From assembly GCA_903828785.1 (NCBI GenBank), contig CAIKNP010000027.1, positions 80,425-144,424 of the forward strand: a DNA stretch of 64,000 nucleotides, written 5' to 3'. Of the stretch, positions 8,048 to 17,605 are shown piece by piece. Numbering within the stretch: the first letter of the stretch is position 1; the number at the start of each line of letters is the position of its first letter. The DNA is from an uncultured Actinomycetes bacterium. Its GTDB lineage: Bacteria > Actinomycetota > Acidimicrobiia > Acidimicrobiales > RAAP-2. The position numbers were made by a program, and so were the translations under genes. Under the pieces are notes generated by a model. The model was not told the origin of the DNA. It worked only from the letters and a program-made list of their open reading frames with translations, and made no database searches.

Positions 8048-9487
8048 CTACGTAGCCCCGGATTGATCGGCCCACCACTCCTTCAGGCGAAAGGTGGCCT
8101 CTGACTTGGAGATTTCGCCTTCGTGGTGTCGAATGTCGAGCAGGAATCGGTAGGCCGCCCCGACCTGGGGGCCTGGGCGAAGTCCAAGAATGGCCATCAC
8201 CTCTTCACCATCGAGCGCTGGACGCTGGTTATCGACGTCTTCTTGCTCGCGCAGTTCGGCAATGCGAATGACGAGATCGTCCATACGCTTGGCCAGTTCG
8301 GCCGCCTTGCGGGCGTTTCGGGTCGTGCAGTCACAGCGAGTGAGCTCGTTCAGGTCGTCGAGTAACTCCCCGGCGTCGCGCACGTAGCGACGCACCGCCG
8401 AATCGCTCCAGCCCAACTTGTAGGTGTGGAAACGCAGGTGCAGCTCGACGAGTTCGCTGACGTCGTCAATCATTTGATTCGAGTACTTAAGTTCGCTCAT
8501 GCGCTTGCGCGTCATTCGAGCTCCGACGACTTCGTGAAACCGAAAAGTGACGCCCTCGGGTGTGATCTCGCGGGTCGCCGGCTTACCGATGTCGTGCATC
8601 AGGGCGGCCAGACGTATGCGCAACGCTGGCCGCGTTTTGTCCACCACGGCCCAGGTGTGTTTCAGCACATCCTTGTGTTGATGCACCGGGTCTTGCTCGA
8701 GCTGCAGCGTGGGCAGTTCCGGAAAGAAGTGGGCCGCGAGCCCCGTCCTCACGATGAAGTCCAAACCGACCGAGGGCATCTCGGTGACCAACAGCAGGTC
8801 CAACTCGGCGCGTATGCGTTCGGCACTAACGATGTTTATCTTTTCGGCCAATAGAACCGCCGCCGACTCAAGTTCTGGGTCAATACCTAAATAAAAACGA
8901 GCTGAGAAGCGAGCGGCCCGCAACATGCGTAGGGGGTCGTCGTTAAAGAGCACCAGGGGATCAATAGGAGCCCGCAGTCGACGACTATTGAGGTCAGCCA
9001 TTCCCCCGAAGGGGTCGTGAAGGAAGTCAAACACGGACTGTTCTGCGCTCTTGTGCAGCACACCCACCACATCGAGCGCCATGGCGTTGATGGTGAAATC
9101 ACGCCGACTCAAGTCCTCGAGCAAGGAATTACCCCACTCCACCTCGGGCTTGCGGGAATCGTCGAGGTAGGCCTCCGAACGAAAGGTGGTGATTTCAACT
9201 TGAATTCGACTGGCCCGCAAGACACCGCCAAGGGTGCCAAAAGCGCGGCCCTGTTCCCAAAGCGTTCCGCAGTGGGGCTGCATCAATCGAGCAATGTCAT
9301 CCGGTCGAGCGTCCGTCGTGAAGTCAATATCGAATTCTTCTTTTGGCGCACCCAAAAGGGCGTCGCGAACTGAGCCACCGACGGCGTAGAGCGAGAAACC
9401 CGCGTCAGCGAAGGAGCGCGCGAGTGGTTCGGCCAGCGTTGCGAGCTCCGCGAGGCGAGATGGGAGTAGGTCGTCGAGAATCGTCAC
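8048..9487 (-). CDS. pcnA: CCA-adding tRNA nucleotidyltransferase with HD domain
   Basis: Adds or repairs the 3' CCA end of tRNAs. 479 residues. Seen: the nucleotidyltransferase head YAVGGSVRDALLG with FDIDFTTDA (metal-binding Asp pair), RRDFTINAMALD, the RMLRAARFSARF neck, and a C-terminal HD phosphohydrolase region LAALMHDIGKP. No tRNA in this window encodes its own CCA, so the enzyme is needed. In Mycobacterium, pcnA likewise lies near the Rv3909-murJ genes. GTG start; divergent from the DUF6049-like gene. Confidence 0.94.
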   Translation of the reverse strand: MTILDDLLPSRLAELATLAEPLARSFADAGFSLYAVGGSVRDALLGAPKEEFDIDFTTDARPDDIARLMQPHCGTLWEQGRAFGTLGGVLRASRIQVEITTFRSEAYLDDSRKPEVEWGNSLLEDLSRRDFTINAMALDVVGVLHKSAEQSVFDFLHDPFGGMADLNSRRLRAPIDPLVLFNDDPLRMLRAARFSARFYLGIDPELESAAVLLAEKINIVSAERIRAELDLLLVTEMPSVGLDFIVRTGLAAHFFPELPTLQLEQDPVHQHKDVLKHTWAVVDKTRPALRIRLAALMHDIGKPATREITPEGVTFRFHEVVGARMTRKRMSELKYSNQMIDDVSELVELHLRFHTYKLGWSDSAVRRYVRDAGELLDDLNELTRCDCTTRNARKAAELAKRMDDLVIRIAELREQEDVDNQRPALDGEEVMAILGLRPGPQVGAAYRFLLDIRHHEGEISKSEATFRLKEWWADQSGAT

Positions 9488-9548
9488 TCCCTAGTAAGGC
9501 TAGTGCTCACCCTCGTTCCTTCGATGGCGGGGGGTAGCCTAGGGAATC

Positions 9549-11486
9549 ATGTTCGACCGACTTCCGAACTGGTGGCGGGCGCTCGGCGTCGTCCTCTTCA
9601 GCCTCGCAACAGTGACGTGGCCTTCGGCCTCGGGTGCTACCCCCACGCCCCTTTTCAATCTGGTCCACCAGGACGTAACGGTGTCCGTCGACACTCCGGG
9701 CGTCGCACATTTCTCATTGACGATTTCCCACCCGGCCACGGCGAAGGTCACCCTGGCGATCTACCCTCACCTCTTCGCGCGTGGCCAAATTGCCCTACTC
9801 GTGAATGGGCGAGGGATCAGTGGCCCGCCCACGGCGGTGACCACGCTTTCGTCCGCTCAATGCAGTACCAGCGGCCGAGCACTCTCCGTGAGACTGACGA
9901 CGGATGGTCAGACGGTGGCCGCCCACTGTCGCCAACCAGTCCTTCCCCTGTCCTGCCACGCCTCAAGCTGTGATGGTGTTTTTCCCTTGCGTTACCAAGT
10001 CCAATTCAATGGCCACACCAGCACCACGTGGTCGCTACTCGCGTTGAAGTTCTCTCCGGTAGCCGTCCCCCTTCACTTGGTCGTGCTCGGGTCGGTTGGT
10101 CCCAGTGCGTGGGAGTTTGCCCGGAGCGCCACCGCCACCATGCGAACCTTGGCTAAGTTCTCGACCCTGCCCCTGGCAATAGGGGTTGACTATCGACCGC
10201 TTCTTGACGCCATAATCGGTGACGACGCCGTGGCGGCCTCCTGGCGGCGAGCCTTGCGCGGACTCGTCGCCAGTCCCCAGCACCAAGCCATTTCCGCGCC
10301 GCCAGGTGCTATTGATTTTGGCGGCTTGGCCGCCAACGGACTCTCGAGCGAAGTCGCTGGCCAACTCCAAATAGCCACTGGTCTACTGCAGGGCTTAACG
10401 GGACGAGGAAGCAAAAAAATTGTTTGGGATCAGGGCACATCCTCAGTAGCGGACCTCAATGCTCTCCACGCCGTTGGTATTGAACACGTGGTGATTAACG
10501 AAAATTCCCTGCAACCGGTGCCCTCGACCACGTTGGCGTGGGGACAACCGGAGTACCCCACCGGCGTACCCGGGGTGACGGAACTCGCCACCGACGTCCA
10601 GCTCTCGGCGATAGTGAACAACGCCACCATCGCCCCCGAGCTTCGCTCGGTCTTAGCAATTGACACCATGGCCTTCTTGCATTTCGTGGCCCCGGGTGAC
10701 GCCGCAGCTCGCAGCGTTGTCGTACCCCTCTACCTTGGCACCGTCGGTTCCGCGTTCGTTCATGACTTCCTCAGCGGGCTGCGAACCAGCCCTTTTGTTT
10801 CAGCCGTTCCCTTAGTCTCTTCATTTGCGCCGTCACTCGTCGGTGCAAACGGTACCGCCCCGAACTGGTCACTCGCCCTCACCAGTTCTCCATCGTGGTC
10901 AGTCGAAAACGCTCAAAGTCTGCGAGCGCTCGTCACGCAACTGCATTCCTTCGTCGCTGGTGTGGCGAGCACCAAGGAAGTCGCTCTACTCACTAGTGCG
11001 GTCGCCCAAGCCGAAGTACGCGGTTCGGCGGATCAGCGACAAGGTGCCATTGACGCCAGCCGGGCACTTCTCAACGGACAGCTTTCGAGTTTTCGCGTTG
11101 ATAACTCGACCGTCACCCTCACCAGCCAGCGAACTGCTCTACCCATAACGATTGTGAGCACCGCGCACTACCCGATGACGGTTCTGGTTCACCTGGTCAG
11201 CAACGCACTTGACTTCGCGAAGGGCGCCACCTTCCCCGTCACACTCAACACCCCCACTACCGTGGTGCGCGTTCCCCTGCGTCACGCGTCGGGATCTGAA
11301 GCCACCCTGCAGGTCATCATCACGACGCCGTCGGGACAGGTGGTACTTGCTCACACCGCCATACCAGTACGGGTCACCGGTACCTCCGTCGTGGGCTATC
11401 TCCTGTCTTTCGTTTCGCTCCTCATTCTGGGCATCTGGTGGTGGCGGACCAACCGGCGCAAGACTACGGCGCGGCGAGCAAAATGA
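9549..11486 (+). CDS. membrane-anchored secreted protein, DUF6049/Rv3909-like
   Basis: 645 residues of unknown function. Seen: a signal peptide (residues about 10-30, WRALGVVLFSLATVTW), a long extracytoplasmic region with beta-rich stretches near each end and a middle part resembling a glycosidase-like fold only loosely, then a C-terminal membrane helix (YLLSFVSLLILGIWWW) and a basic cytoplasmic tail. Its stop overlaps the murJ start (ATGA). The equivalent gene next to murJ in Mycobacterium is Rv3909 (from memory), which suggests a role with the lipid II flippase. A TAGCCT hexamer eight bases before the ATG suggests a leaderless promoter. Confidence 0.7.
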   Translation: MFDRLPNWWRALGVVLFSLATVTWPSASGATPTPLFNLVHQDVTVSVDTPGVAHFSLTISHPATAKVTLAIYPHLFARGQIALLVNGRGISGPPTAVTTLSSAQCSTSGRALSVRLTTDGQTVAAHCRQPVLPLSCHASSCDGVFPLRYQVQFNGHTSTTWSLLALKFSPVAVPLHLVVLGSVGPSAWEFARSATATMRTLAKFSTLPLAIGVDYRPLLDAIIGDDAVAASWRRALRGLVASPQHQAISAPPGAIDFGGLAANGLSSEVAGQLQIATGLLQGLTGRGSKKIVWDQGTSSVADLNALHAVGIEHVVINENSLQPVPSTTLAWGQPEYPTGVPGVTELATDVQLSAIVNNATIAPELRSVLAIDTMAFLHFVAPGDAAARSVVVPLYLGTVGSAFVHDFLSGLRTSPFVSAVPLVSSFAPSLVGANGTAPNWSLALTSSPSWSVENAQSLRALVTQLHSFVAGVASTKEVALLTSAVAQAEVRGSADQRQGAIDASRALLNGQLSSFRVDNSTVTLTSQRTALPITIVSTAHYPMTVLVHLVSNALDFAKGATFPVTLNTPTTVVRVPLRHASGSEATLQVIITTPSGQVVLAHTAIPVRVTGTSVVGYLLSFVSLLILGIWWWRTNRRKTTARRAK

Positions 11487-13069
11487 GTGAACACCTACAC
11501 GGTCGACGCATTTTGACGATGGCCGGGGGAACGGCCATCTCTCGCGGTACCGGTCTGGTTCGCGTGCTGGTCCTGGCCTGGGTTCTGGGGTTTTCCCCAC
11601 TCGCCGATGCCTACAACTTGGCAAATACCGTCCCCAACATGTTGTTTGATCTGGTGCTCGGCGGGATATTGAGTGCCACCTTTATCCCGGTTTTCGTCGA
11701 GCGACTGGCTATCGATGGCGAGCGTCGCGCCTGGCGTTCGATTTCCAGCGTCGTTAGTGCCGCCCTGGTCCTGCTGGTGATCGCCAGCGCGCTGGCCTGG
11801 TGTTTTGCCCCATTCATCATCGATGGTTTCACCTTTCTCCAACACAACACGTCAGCGGCCAGTCGCGTGCTCTTGGTGAAAGAACGCGCCGCCTCAACCC
11901 TCTTTTTGCGCTGGTTCGTTCCCCAAATTTTCTTCTACGGCGTAATCGGTATCAGTACGGCGCTCTTGAACATTCGACACAAGTTCGCGGCCGGCGCCTG
12001 GGCCCCCGTGGTCAACAACATCATCTGTATTGCGGTACTCATCTGGTTTCACTTAGTCGAGCCCAACCCGACTCTTTCTCGTGCCGGTCAGGGTGACGAT
12101 ATCACCTGGTTGGCCCTCGGCACCACTCTGGGTGTGGCCGTCCAGTTGATCGTGATGTTTCCCTCCCTGGCGCGAAGTGACCTCGGTCGACTGCGATTTC
12201 GTATGGACCTCAAGGACCCGGCGGTACGGGCGGTTGGTCGACTGGGCAGTTGGACCCTGGGGGTGGTCGTCAGCAACCAGCTCTCGCTCTACGTGGTGTT
12301 GGCTTTCGCCTTCGGCACCGGAGGTAAGGGACCGGTAAGTGCGTACACCTACGGTTGGTCCTTCATGCAAATGCCCTACGCCGTCGTCGTCGTGTCCGTG
12401 CTGAGCGTACTGACCCCACAGCTGGCGGCGCTGGCCACGGCCCAAGACTTCACGGCCCTGACCCAGCGCTTGAGCATGGGCCTACGCCAATCTCTGGTTA
12501 TCATCCTGCCCTGCACCGTCATCTTGGTCGTGCTCGCCCAGCCCATAGTGGGGATATTGCTCAATCACAATCACGCCACCGGCTCTCTCATGGTGGGGCG
12601 AGTCCTCGCCATTTTGGCCATCGGTCTGCCAGGTTTTACCGTGTTTCAACTGGGTGTTCGAGGTTTGCAGTCGCTGCAGCGGGCTCGTGAAGTATTCGCC
12701 CTTTACGCCCTTGAAAACCTGCTCACCATTGCCTTCTGTCTCCTCATTGGTCGCCACTCGATAGCAGGTCTTACCGGGGCAATTTCCCTGGCCTACAGCA
12801 TCTCGGCCCTCGTGGCAATGGCCCTACTCGCCCACCACCAAGTCGTCATCTTCCCCACCCTGTGGAGCAAATACATTCGTCGCAGCCTGACGGCTTCTTT
12901 GGCAATGGGTATCGTGATGGCTGCCGCCTACGCCACCGTCAATTGGAACGAGGGCGTGCTCCTCATACTGCGCACCTTGGTCGCAGGTGTTGCCGGATTG
13001 GGGGCCTACGCGATGGTCGCATTTCTGGGGCCCCGTAACGCCAGACCGTCGGCGAATCTGCGAGGCTAG
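11483..13069 (+). CDS. murJ: lipid II flippase MurJ (MviN)
   Basis: Integral membrane protein of 528 residues that moves lipid II across the membrane for peptidoglycan synthesis. Seen: the family N-terminus GGTAISRGTGLVRVLVLAWVLG, then AYNLANTVPNMLFDLVLGGILSATFIPVF, and about 14 hydrophobic segments. The ATG at 11483 overlaps the previous stop. It lacks the large cytoplasmic pseudokinase region of mycobacterial MviN. The sigM and anti-sigma genes that follow it in Mycobacterium are replaced here by degV and a small membrane protein. Confidence 0.94.
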   Translation: MSEHLHGRRILTMAGGTAISRGTGLVRVLVLAWVLGFSPLADAYNLANTVPNMLFDLVLGGILSATFIPVFVERLAIDGERRAWRSISSVVSAALVLLVIASALAWCFAPFIIDGFTFLQHNTSAASRVLLVKERAASTLFLRWFVPQIFFYGVIGISTALLNIRHKFAAGAWAPVVNNIICIAVLIWFHLVEPNPTLSRAGQGDDITWLALGTTLGVAVQLIVMFPSLARSDLGRLRFRMDLKDPAVRAVGRLGSWTLGVVVSNQLSLYVVLAFAFGTGGKGPVSAYTYGWSFMQMPYAVVVVSVLSVLTPQLAALATAQDFTALTQRLSMGLRQSLVIILPCTVILVVLAQPIVGILLNHNHATGSLMVGRVLAILAIGLPGFTVFQLGVRGLQSLQRAREVFALYALENLLTIAFCLLIGRHSIAGLTGAISLAYSISALVAMALLAHHQVVIFPTLWSKYIRRSLTASLAMGIVMAAAYATVNWNEGVLLILRTLVAGVAGLGAYAMVAFLGPRNARPSANLRG

Positions 13070-13088
13070 AGCATCAAATGGAGGACGC

Positions 13089-13940
13089 ATGACCAAGGTG
13101 AAAATTCTGAGTGATAGCGCCTGTGATCTACCCGACACCGAGTGCGCTCGCTTAGGTGTTGATTTGGTATCACTAAGTGTTCGTTTTGGCAACGACGAAT
13201 TCACCGATCGCGTGACTATCACTACGGATGAATTCTGGGAACTCTGTCTCACTCAACGAGCACTCCCCGAGACCGCCGCGCCTTCACCTGGAGCATTTCT
13301 GACCGCTTTTGCGAAAGCGGTTGAGGAGGGAGCCAGCGCGGTCATTGTCGTCACCCTTTCGAGCAAGCTCTCGGGTACCTTCCAATCCGCCAAGATTGCG
13401 GCCGACGCTTTCCAGGGAATCCCCGTGTTCGTGTTGGATAGTGAGGCGGTCTCCATGGGTCAGGGCGTCATCGTTGCGGCCTTGGCCGAAGAGGCGCTCG
13501 CGGGCCGAAGCTTTGACGAACTCGTTACCCTGGGCCAAGTACTCGTCACCAAAACGGGCGTCGTCGCCATGTTGGACACCTTGGATCACCTCATAAAGGG
13601 TGGTCGGGTCGGGGGAGCCAAGGCCTTCATCGGGCAAATGCTCTCAATAAAGCCACTCATTCGATTACGAGACGGGGAGGTGAGCGAAGCTGGTCGCCAA
13701 CGGACGGTTTCGAAAGCACTCCGGCAAATTGCCGACGAGGTTAAGGCCCGTGGGTCCCTCGATCGCATCGCGGTTATTCACGCCAACTCACCTCACGTGG
13801 CCGCCCTGACCGAGCTGGTCGCTGGAATCAGCGTCAATCACCCCCTCATTGTGGCCTCAATAGGGCCGACCGTCGGAACGCACGGCGGTCCCGGCGCCAT
13901 TGGTATCGCTTGGTTGGAAACCTACGACGAGCTTCGCTAG
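13089..13940 (+). CDS. DegV family fatty-acid-binding protein
   Basis: 283 residues. Seen: VKILSDSACDLP at the start, the TAAPSPGAFLTAF helix, VTLSSKLSGTFQSAKIAA (ligand-binding Ser/Thr), the VLDSEAVSMGQG strand, DHLIKGGRVGGAKA and a C-terminal IGPTVGTHGGPGAIGIAW. DegV/FakB proteins bind a fatty acid so that FakA kinase can phosphorylate it; no fakA is visible here. Strong ribosome binding site GGAGG before the ATG; longer upstream frame rejected as it runs into murJ. Confidence 0.92.
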   Translation: MTKVKILSDSACDLPDTECARLGVDLVSLSVRFGNDEFTDRVTITTDEFWELCLTQRALPETAAPSPGAFLTAFAKAVEEGASAVIVVTLSSKLSGTFQSAKIAADAFQGIPVFVLDSEAVSMGQGVIVAALAEEALAGRSFDELVTLGQVLVTKTGVVAMLDTLDHLIKGGRVGGAKAFIGQMLSIKPLIRLRDGEVSEAGRQRTVSKALRQIADEVKARGSLDRIAVIHANSPHVAALTELVAGISVNHPLIVASIGPTVGTHGGPGAIGIAWLETYDELR

Positions 13941-13952
13941 TAAGTTGGTGGC

Positions 13953-14267
13953 GTGACGCAAGACGACAAGGGTACCGACCCCGTAGATCTGCTCCTCGGA
14001 GGGCTCGATCGGGTGCTTGACACCTTCCATGATCGCGTTCTTCGACCCGTGTTAATCGCTTCGCGTTTTCTCGCAATGGGTTTTGTCCTCCTTGTTCTCG
14101 CCGTCACCACTCTCGTCGCCTTCGTGCTCGGACTACTTCGCTTCAGTGACGTTTTCATCTTTCAGGGATACGTCTGGTTGAACTACCTTTCGGTTGGTTT
14201 CTTGTGCGTGGTCGGCGGGCTCATCGTGTGGCGATTCCGCCGCCCAGCCCCCCTAAGGAAAAAATGA
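13953..14267 (+). CDS. small two-helix membrane protein upstream of trxB
   Basis: 104 residues, GTG start, not recognised. Seen: a charged N-terminal stretch ([29 protein letters not shown]), two hydrophobic helices (about 42-64 and 72-92) and a short basic C-terminus. It follows degV by 12 bases and its stop overlaps the trxB start codon, so it is translationally coupled to trxB. The position matches that of small membrane proteins sometimes annotated in this locus, but no family was identified. Confidence 0.75.
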   Translation: MTQDDKGTDPVDLLLGGLDRVLDTFHDRVLRPVLIASRFLAMGFVLLVLAVTTLVAFVLGLLRFSDVFIFQGYVWLNYLSVGFLCVVGGLIVWRFRRPAPLRKK

Positions 14268-15214
14268 CCCACACTCGCGTCCTCATCATCGGCTCCGGTC
14301 CCGCCGGCTTGACCGCTGCAATTTACACCGCCCGAGCGCAATTACATCCAATTGTGATTGAGGGGGAGCCTTCCTCGACGACCGATCAACCCGGTGGACA
14401 GCTCATGCTCACAACGGAAATTGAGAATTTCCCCGGCTTTGTTGAGTCCATCACCGGCCCTGAACTTATGTTCAAAATGCGCGCCCAGGCGGAACGATTT
14501 GGCGCCGATCTTCGCGTCACTAAGGTGCAGAAACTCGACGTGACTGAGACGCCTTTTCGCGCCTGGCTCACTGATGATGTTGAACCATCGATCACGGCGG
14601 ACGCCGTGATTCTCGCCACGGGGGCGAGGTCCTTGATGATGGGCGTCCCTGGGGAAGATCGTCTGTACAGTCACGGGCTCTCCACCTGCGCCACGTGTGA
14701 CGGTTTCTTCTTTCGAGGTCAAGACATCGCCGTCGTCGGTGGTGGTGACTCGGCAATGGAGGAGGCTTTGTTCCTCACCCGATTCGCGTCATCGGTAACC
14801 GTCGTTCACCGGCGGGACTCGTTGCGCGCGTCCAAGATCATGCAGGAGCGGGCTTTCGCCAACGACAAAATTGTGTTCGCCTGGAATTCGTTGCCGGTAG
14901 AGGTGCTTGGTGATGATCGCGTCAGTGGCCTGCGAGTCAAAGACACGATTTCGGGTGAGGAGCGTGATTTGCCCGTGACGGGCATCTTTGTCGCCATCGG
15001 ACACGTTCCCAACACGACTTTGGTCACCGACAGCCTCGAACTCGAAGATGGGGGCTACATTCGTACCGGTCCTGGTTCCTACACGTCGATAGACGGCGTT
15101 TTCGCGGCTGGTGATGTCCAAGACCACGTGTATCGCCAGGCCATTACCTCGGCTGGGTCGGGCTGCGTAGCGGCCATCGACGCCGAGCGTTGGCTCGAGG
15201 TGCGAGGTTTGTAG
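14264..15214 (+). CDS. trxB: thioredoxin reductase
   Basis: FAD- and NADPH-dependent reductase of thioredoxin, 316 residues. Seen: FAD-binding [20 protein letters not shown], the redox pair CATC in [18 protein letters not shown]-binding [16 protein letters not shown], and a C-terminal [23 protein letters not shown]. The ATG at 14264 has AAGGAA before it and gives the family N-terminus; the upstream frame extension lies in the preceding gene. It is followed by trxA after a 58-base gap, the usual pair. Confidence 0.96.
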   Translation: MTHTRVLIIGSGPAGLTAAIYTARAQLHPIVIEGEPSSTTDQPGGQLMLTTEIENFPGFVESITGPELMFKMRAQAERFGADLRVTKVQKLDVTETPFRAWLTDDVEPSITADAVILATGARSLMMGVPGEDRLYSHGLSTCATCDGFFFRGQDIAVVGGGDSAMEEALFLTRFASSVTVVHRRDSLRASKIMQERAFANDKIVFAWNSLPVEVLGDDRVSGLRVKDTISGEERDLPVTGIFVAIGHVPNTTLVTDSLELEDGGYIRTGPGSYTSIDGVFAAGDVQDHVYRQAITSAGSGCVAAIDAERWLEVRGL

Positions 15215-15272
15215 CGCTTGTCGCTAAGGTAGTACCTGCGTTGACTCATCGACGCTACCTTTGGAGGATTAC

Positions 15273-15599
15273 ATGAGCGACAACATCACCACTCTCACCG
15301 ATGCCACCTTTAATGAGGTTATTGGTGCGTCTGACGTCCCCGTCTTGGTCGACTTCTGGGCCGAATGGTGCGGCCCCTGCAAGATGATTGCCCCAATCCT
15401 CGAGGAATTGGCTGTCGAACAGGCTGGCAAGTTCGCCATTGCCAAATTGGACGTCGATGTCAACGTGGCCACAGCCACCAAGTTCTCGGTCATGAGCATC
15501 CCAACCCTTCTGCTCTTCAAGAATGGTGAGGTTGTTGCTCGTCTCGTTGGAGCCAAGCCCAAGGGTGCCTTGCTCCAAGAGATCACCGCCAATCTCTAG
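15273..15599 (+). CDS. trxA: thioredoxin
   Basis: Small disulfide-reducing protein, 108 residues, reduced by the TrxB just upstream. Seen: the active site [10 protein letters not shown] at about residues 29-38, the buried Asp in VLVDFW, the cis-Pro in [10 protein letters not shown], and a C-terminal [17 protein letters not shown] helix. Ribosome binding site TTGGAGGATTAC before the ATG at 15273; the upstream in-frame ATG at 15261 is inside it. A TAAGGT hexamer at 15225-15230 may give it an extra promoter. Confidence 0.96.
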   Translation: MSDNITTLTDATFNEVIGASDVPVLVDFWAEWCGPCKMIAPILEELAVEQAGKFAIAKLDVDVNVATATKFSVMSIPTLLLFKNGEVVARLVGAKPKGALLQEITANL

Positions 15600-15608
15600 T
15601 ACCACTTT

Positions 15609-16553
15609 TTGAACTCGGTTAGATTGAAAAAGGGTGATAACGGCCCACGAGTTCGTGAACTGCACGAACGATTGCGAACGCTGGGTTTTGGCGGATTGGG
15701 CGACGGTGAGGTCTTCGACGATGCCACCTCCAGTCTGGTTGAGGCCTTTCAGCGTTCGCGCGGCTTAGCCTTAACGGGGGAAGTGGATGACACCACCTGG
15801 CAGCGACTCGTCGAAGCGGGATGGCATCTGGGCGGACGATTATTATTCCTGACCAGACCTTATTTACGGGGCGACGACGTCGCTGATTTGCAGGTTCGCC
15901 TCTCCCAGCTGGGTTTTGACCCCGGCCGCATCGATGGTGTTTTTGGTCCCCGGGTGCACGAGGCACTCGCCGACTTTCAATCCAATTGTGGCATCGACGT
16001 GAATGGGACCCTGACCCGCCAATCCCTCTCAGAGCTTCTTCGCGTGACTCCCAGTGTTGGTGACCGCACCCTCATTAGCGAACTGCGGGATCGAGCACCA
16101 TCCCCGAGCGAGTCTGATGGACCGCTGCTCGTACGCGGCGAGAGTCCCTTAATCGCCACACTCACGAGAGTCATTCCTCATTGTCTTTTCGACGAATCCT
16201 TGCAAGCCTTGAGTGCTGAAGCGTTTGCGGCCCACGCCAACGCGCTTCGAGCGCGGGCCGTGGTGGCCATCGTTTCATCTGATACCGCCACAGATATTTC
16301 TTTGCATTACTGGGCTAGTTACACTTCGCACTCGCGCCAGGGTGAGCGCTTGGCGAGTGGACTTGGTGCCGCATTGGCCAACTCGACCCTCAGTCGACGA
16401 CTCAGCGTCTCCGGGATGGCCCTTCCCATCCTTCGTGAAACCAGAATGACAACCATGGTGATCGAACACCCCGTTTTGAGCAAACCGGAAGAGCTTGTTG
16501 CCGGCGACGTTATTTGCCGGGTTTTGAACGATTTTTTCAGCGTCAAACAATAG
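15609..16553 (+). CDS. CwlM-like protein: two peptidoglycan-binding repeats and a degenerate amidase domain
   Basis: 314 residues. Seen: two PG_binding_1 repeats (about 6-65 with GDNGPRVRELHERLRTLGF, and 75-140 with GDDVADLQVRLSQLGF), then a C-terminal part shaped like the end of an Amidase_3 domain (DISLHYWASY, a SRQGERLASGLGAAL helix, RMTTMVIEHPVL). The zinc motif DPGHGG of active amidases is absent and the domain is shortened. In Mycobacterium the gene between trxC and parB is cwlM, an inactive amidase that activates MurA when phosphorylated by PknB; that role is inferred. The start is uncertain: TTG at 15609 or 15624, neither with a clear ribosome binding site. Confidence 0.75.
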   Translation: MNSVRLKKGDNGPRVRELHERLRTLGFGGLGDGEVFDDATSSLVEAFQRSRGLALTGEVDDTTWQRLVEAGWHLGGRLLFLTRPYLRGDDVADLQVRLSQLGFDPGRIDGVFGPRVHEALADFQSNCGIDVNGTLTRQSLSELLRVTPSVGDRTLISELRDRAPSPSESDGPLLVRGESPLIATLTRVIPHCLFDESLQALSAEAFAAHANALRARAVVAIVSSDTATDISLHYWASYTSHSRQGERLASGLGAALANSTLSRRLSVSGMALPILRETRMTTMVIEHPVLSKPEELVAGDVICRVLNDFFSVKQ

Positions 16554-16681
16554 TTGTTTACAGCCACTGACGAATCTTTCGCCTAATTCATTGGCTTTTG
16601 GGATTTCTAATCCTTAAACCCACAACTTAATCCACAGGTTGGGGATAACTTTAACCTGAACCTTAAGTTGAAGGTTTAATC
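16554..16681. other. convergent cwlM-parB gap with two near-DnaA boxes and an AT-rich hairpin
   Basis: Contains TAATCCACA (16628-16636) and, on the opposite strand, TTATCCCCA (16648-16640), each one mismatch from TTATCCACA. A small hairpin AACCTT/AAGGTT (16659-16664 with 16671-16676) lies next to the parB stop codon and may end one or both transcripts. The base composition is much more AT-rich than the neighbouring genes. Confidence 0.45.
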
Positions 16682-17605
16682 TTATTTGGCCTGACTAATC
16701 GCGATGTAGATGCGTTCGAGGTCGTCGAGGTCCGCAAAGTCAATAATGATACGGCCATTGCGACCCTTGAGGTCAACGTGAACTCGGGTGCTCAGATAGT
16801 CTTCGAGCAGTTGTTCGAGTTCAGCAACCGAGGCGTCAGGAACCGGACGAAGACGCGGCTTACCTGGAATCTCTGGCGCCGTGGTTCCTGTTGGGTCGAG
16901 TGGACGAGGTTCCATTAAGGCCTTCACTGCCTCTTCCGTGGCCCGTACCGACATCTCACCCTTGATGACGCGGGCCACCATCGACGCCTGCAGTTCGTGA
17001 TCGCTGAGAACCAGGAGACTGCGTGCGTGTCCGGCGGTGATTTCAGAATTAGCAAGTGCCAGCTGGGCGACCTCACCTAGTTGCAAGAGGCGAAGGGTGT
17101 TCGTGATGTTCGCACGCGACTTTCCAACACGCTGAGCAACTTGTTCGTGCGTTAGGTCGAATTCATCGATTAACTGCTGGTACGCAGCCGCTTCTTCCAG
17201 GGGGTGGAGGTCGACGCGGTGAAGGTTCTCTACTACGGCCTTTTCCAGAGATTCCCGATCGTTGACGGCGTCTTGAACCAGTACTGGTACGGTCGACAGA
17301 CCGGCGATACCGGCGGCGCGCCAACGGCGCTCTCCGGCTATCAATTCGTAAACGCCAAGATCGGTGTCGTGGGGTCGAACGATTATTGGCTGGAGGACGC
17401 CAAGTTCGCGTATTGATGATGCCAGCGCCTGAAGACTTTCGTCATTAAATGACTTTCGGGGCTGAAACTGGTTAGGAATAATGGCGGTTATGGAAACCTG
17501 ACGAAAGGGGCCCGCCACAATCTCACTTTGATCGACCTCGTCTGGTGCATCTCCCTCTGGGATAAGTGCGCCGAGGCCTTTTCCTAATCCAGATTTCCTA
17601 ACCAT
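16682..17605 (-). CDS. parB: chromosome-partitioning protein ParB
   Basis: CTP-dependent clamp that loads at parS and spreads on DNA, 307 residues. Seen: the N-terminal ParA-contacting stretch KSGLGKGLGALIP, the CTPase domain with NQFQPRKSF and ELIAGERRWRAA (ParB box), the helix-turn-helix region LTHEQVAQRVGKSRANITNTLRLLQL, a linker, and a C-terminal dimer domain. Its start overlaps the parA stop by 8 bases. Its target sites, TGTTTCACGTGAAACA, occur six times upstream of parA. Confidence 0.97.
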   Translation of the reverse strand: MVRKSGLGKGLGALIPEGDAPDEVDQSEIVAGPFRQVSITAIIPNQFQPRKSFNDESLQALASSIRELGVLQPIIVRPHDTDLGVYELIAGERRWRAAGIAGLSTVPVLVQDAVNDRESLEKAVVENLHRVDLHPLEEAAAYQQLIDEFDLTHEQVAQRVGKSRANITNTLRLLQLGEVAQLALANSEITAGHARSLLVLSDHELQASMVARVIKGEMSVRATEEAVKALMEPRPLDPTGTTAPEIPGKPRLRPVPDASVAELEQLLEDYLSTRVHVDLKGRNGRIIIDFADLDDLERIYIAISQAK

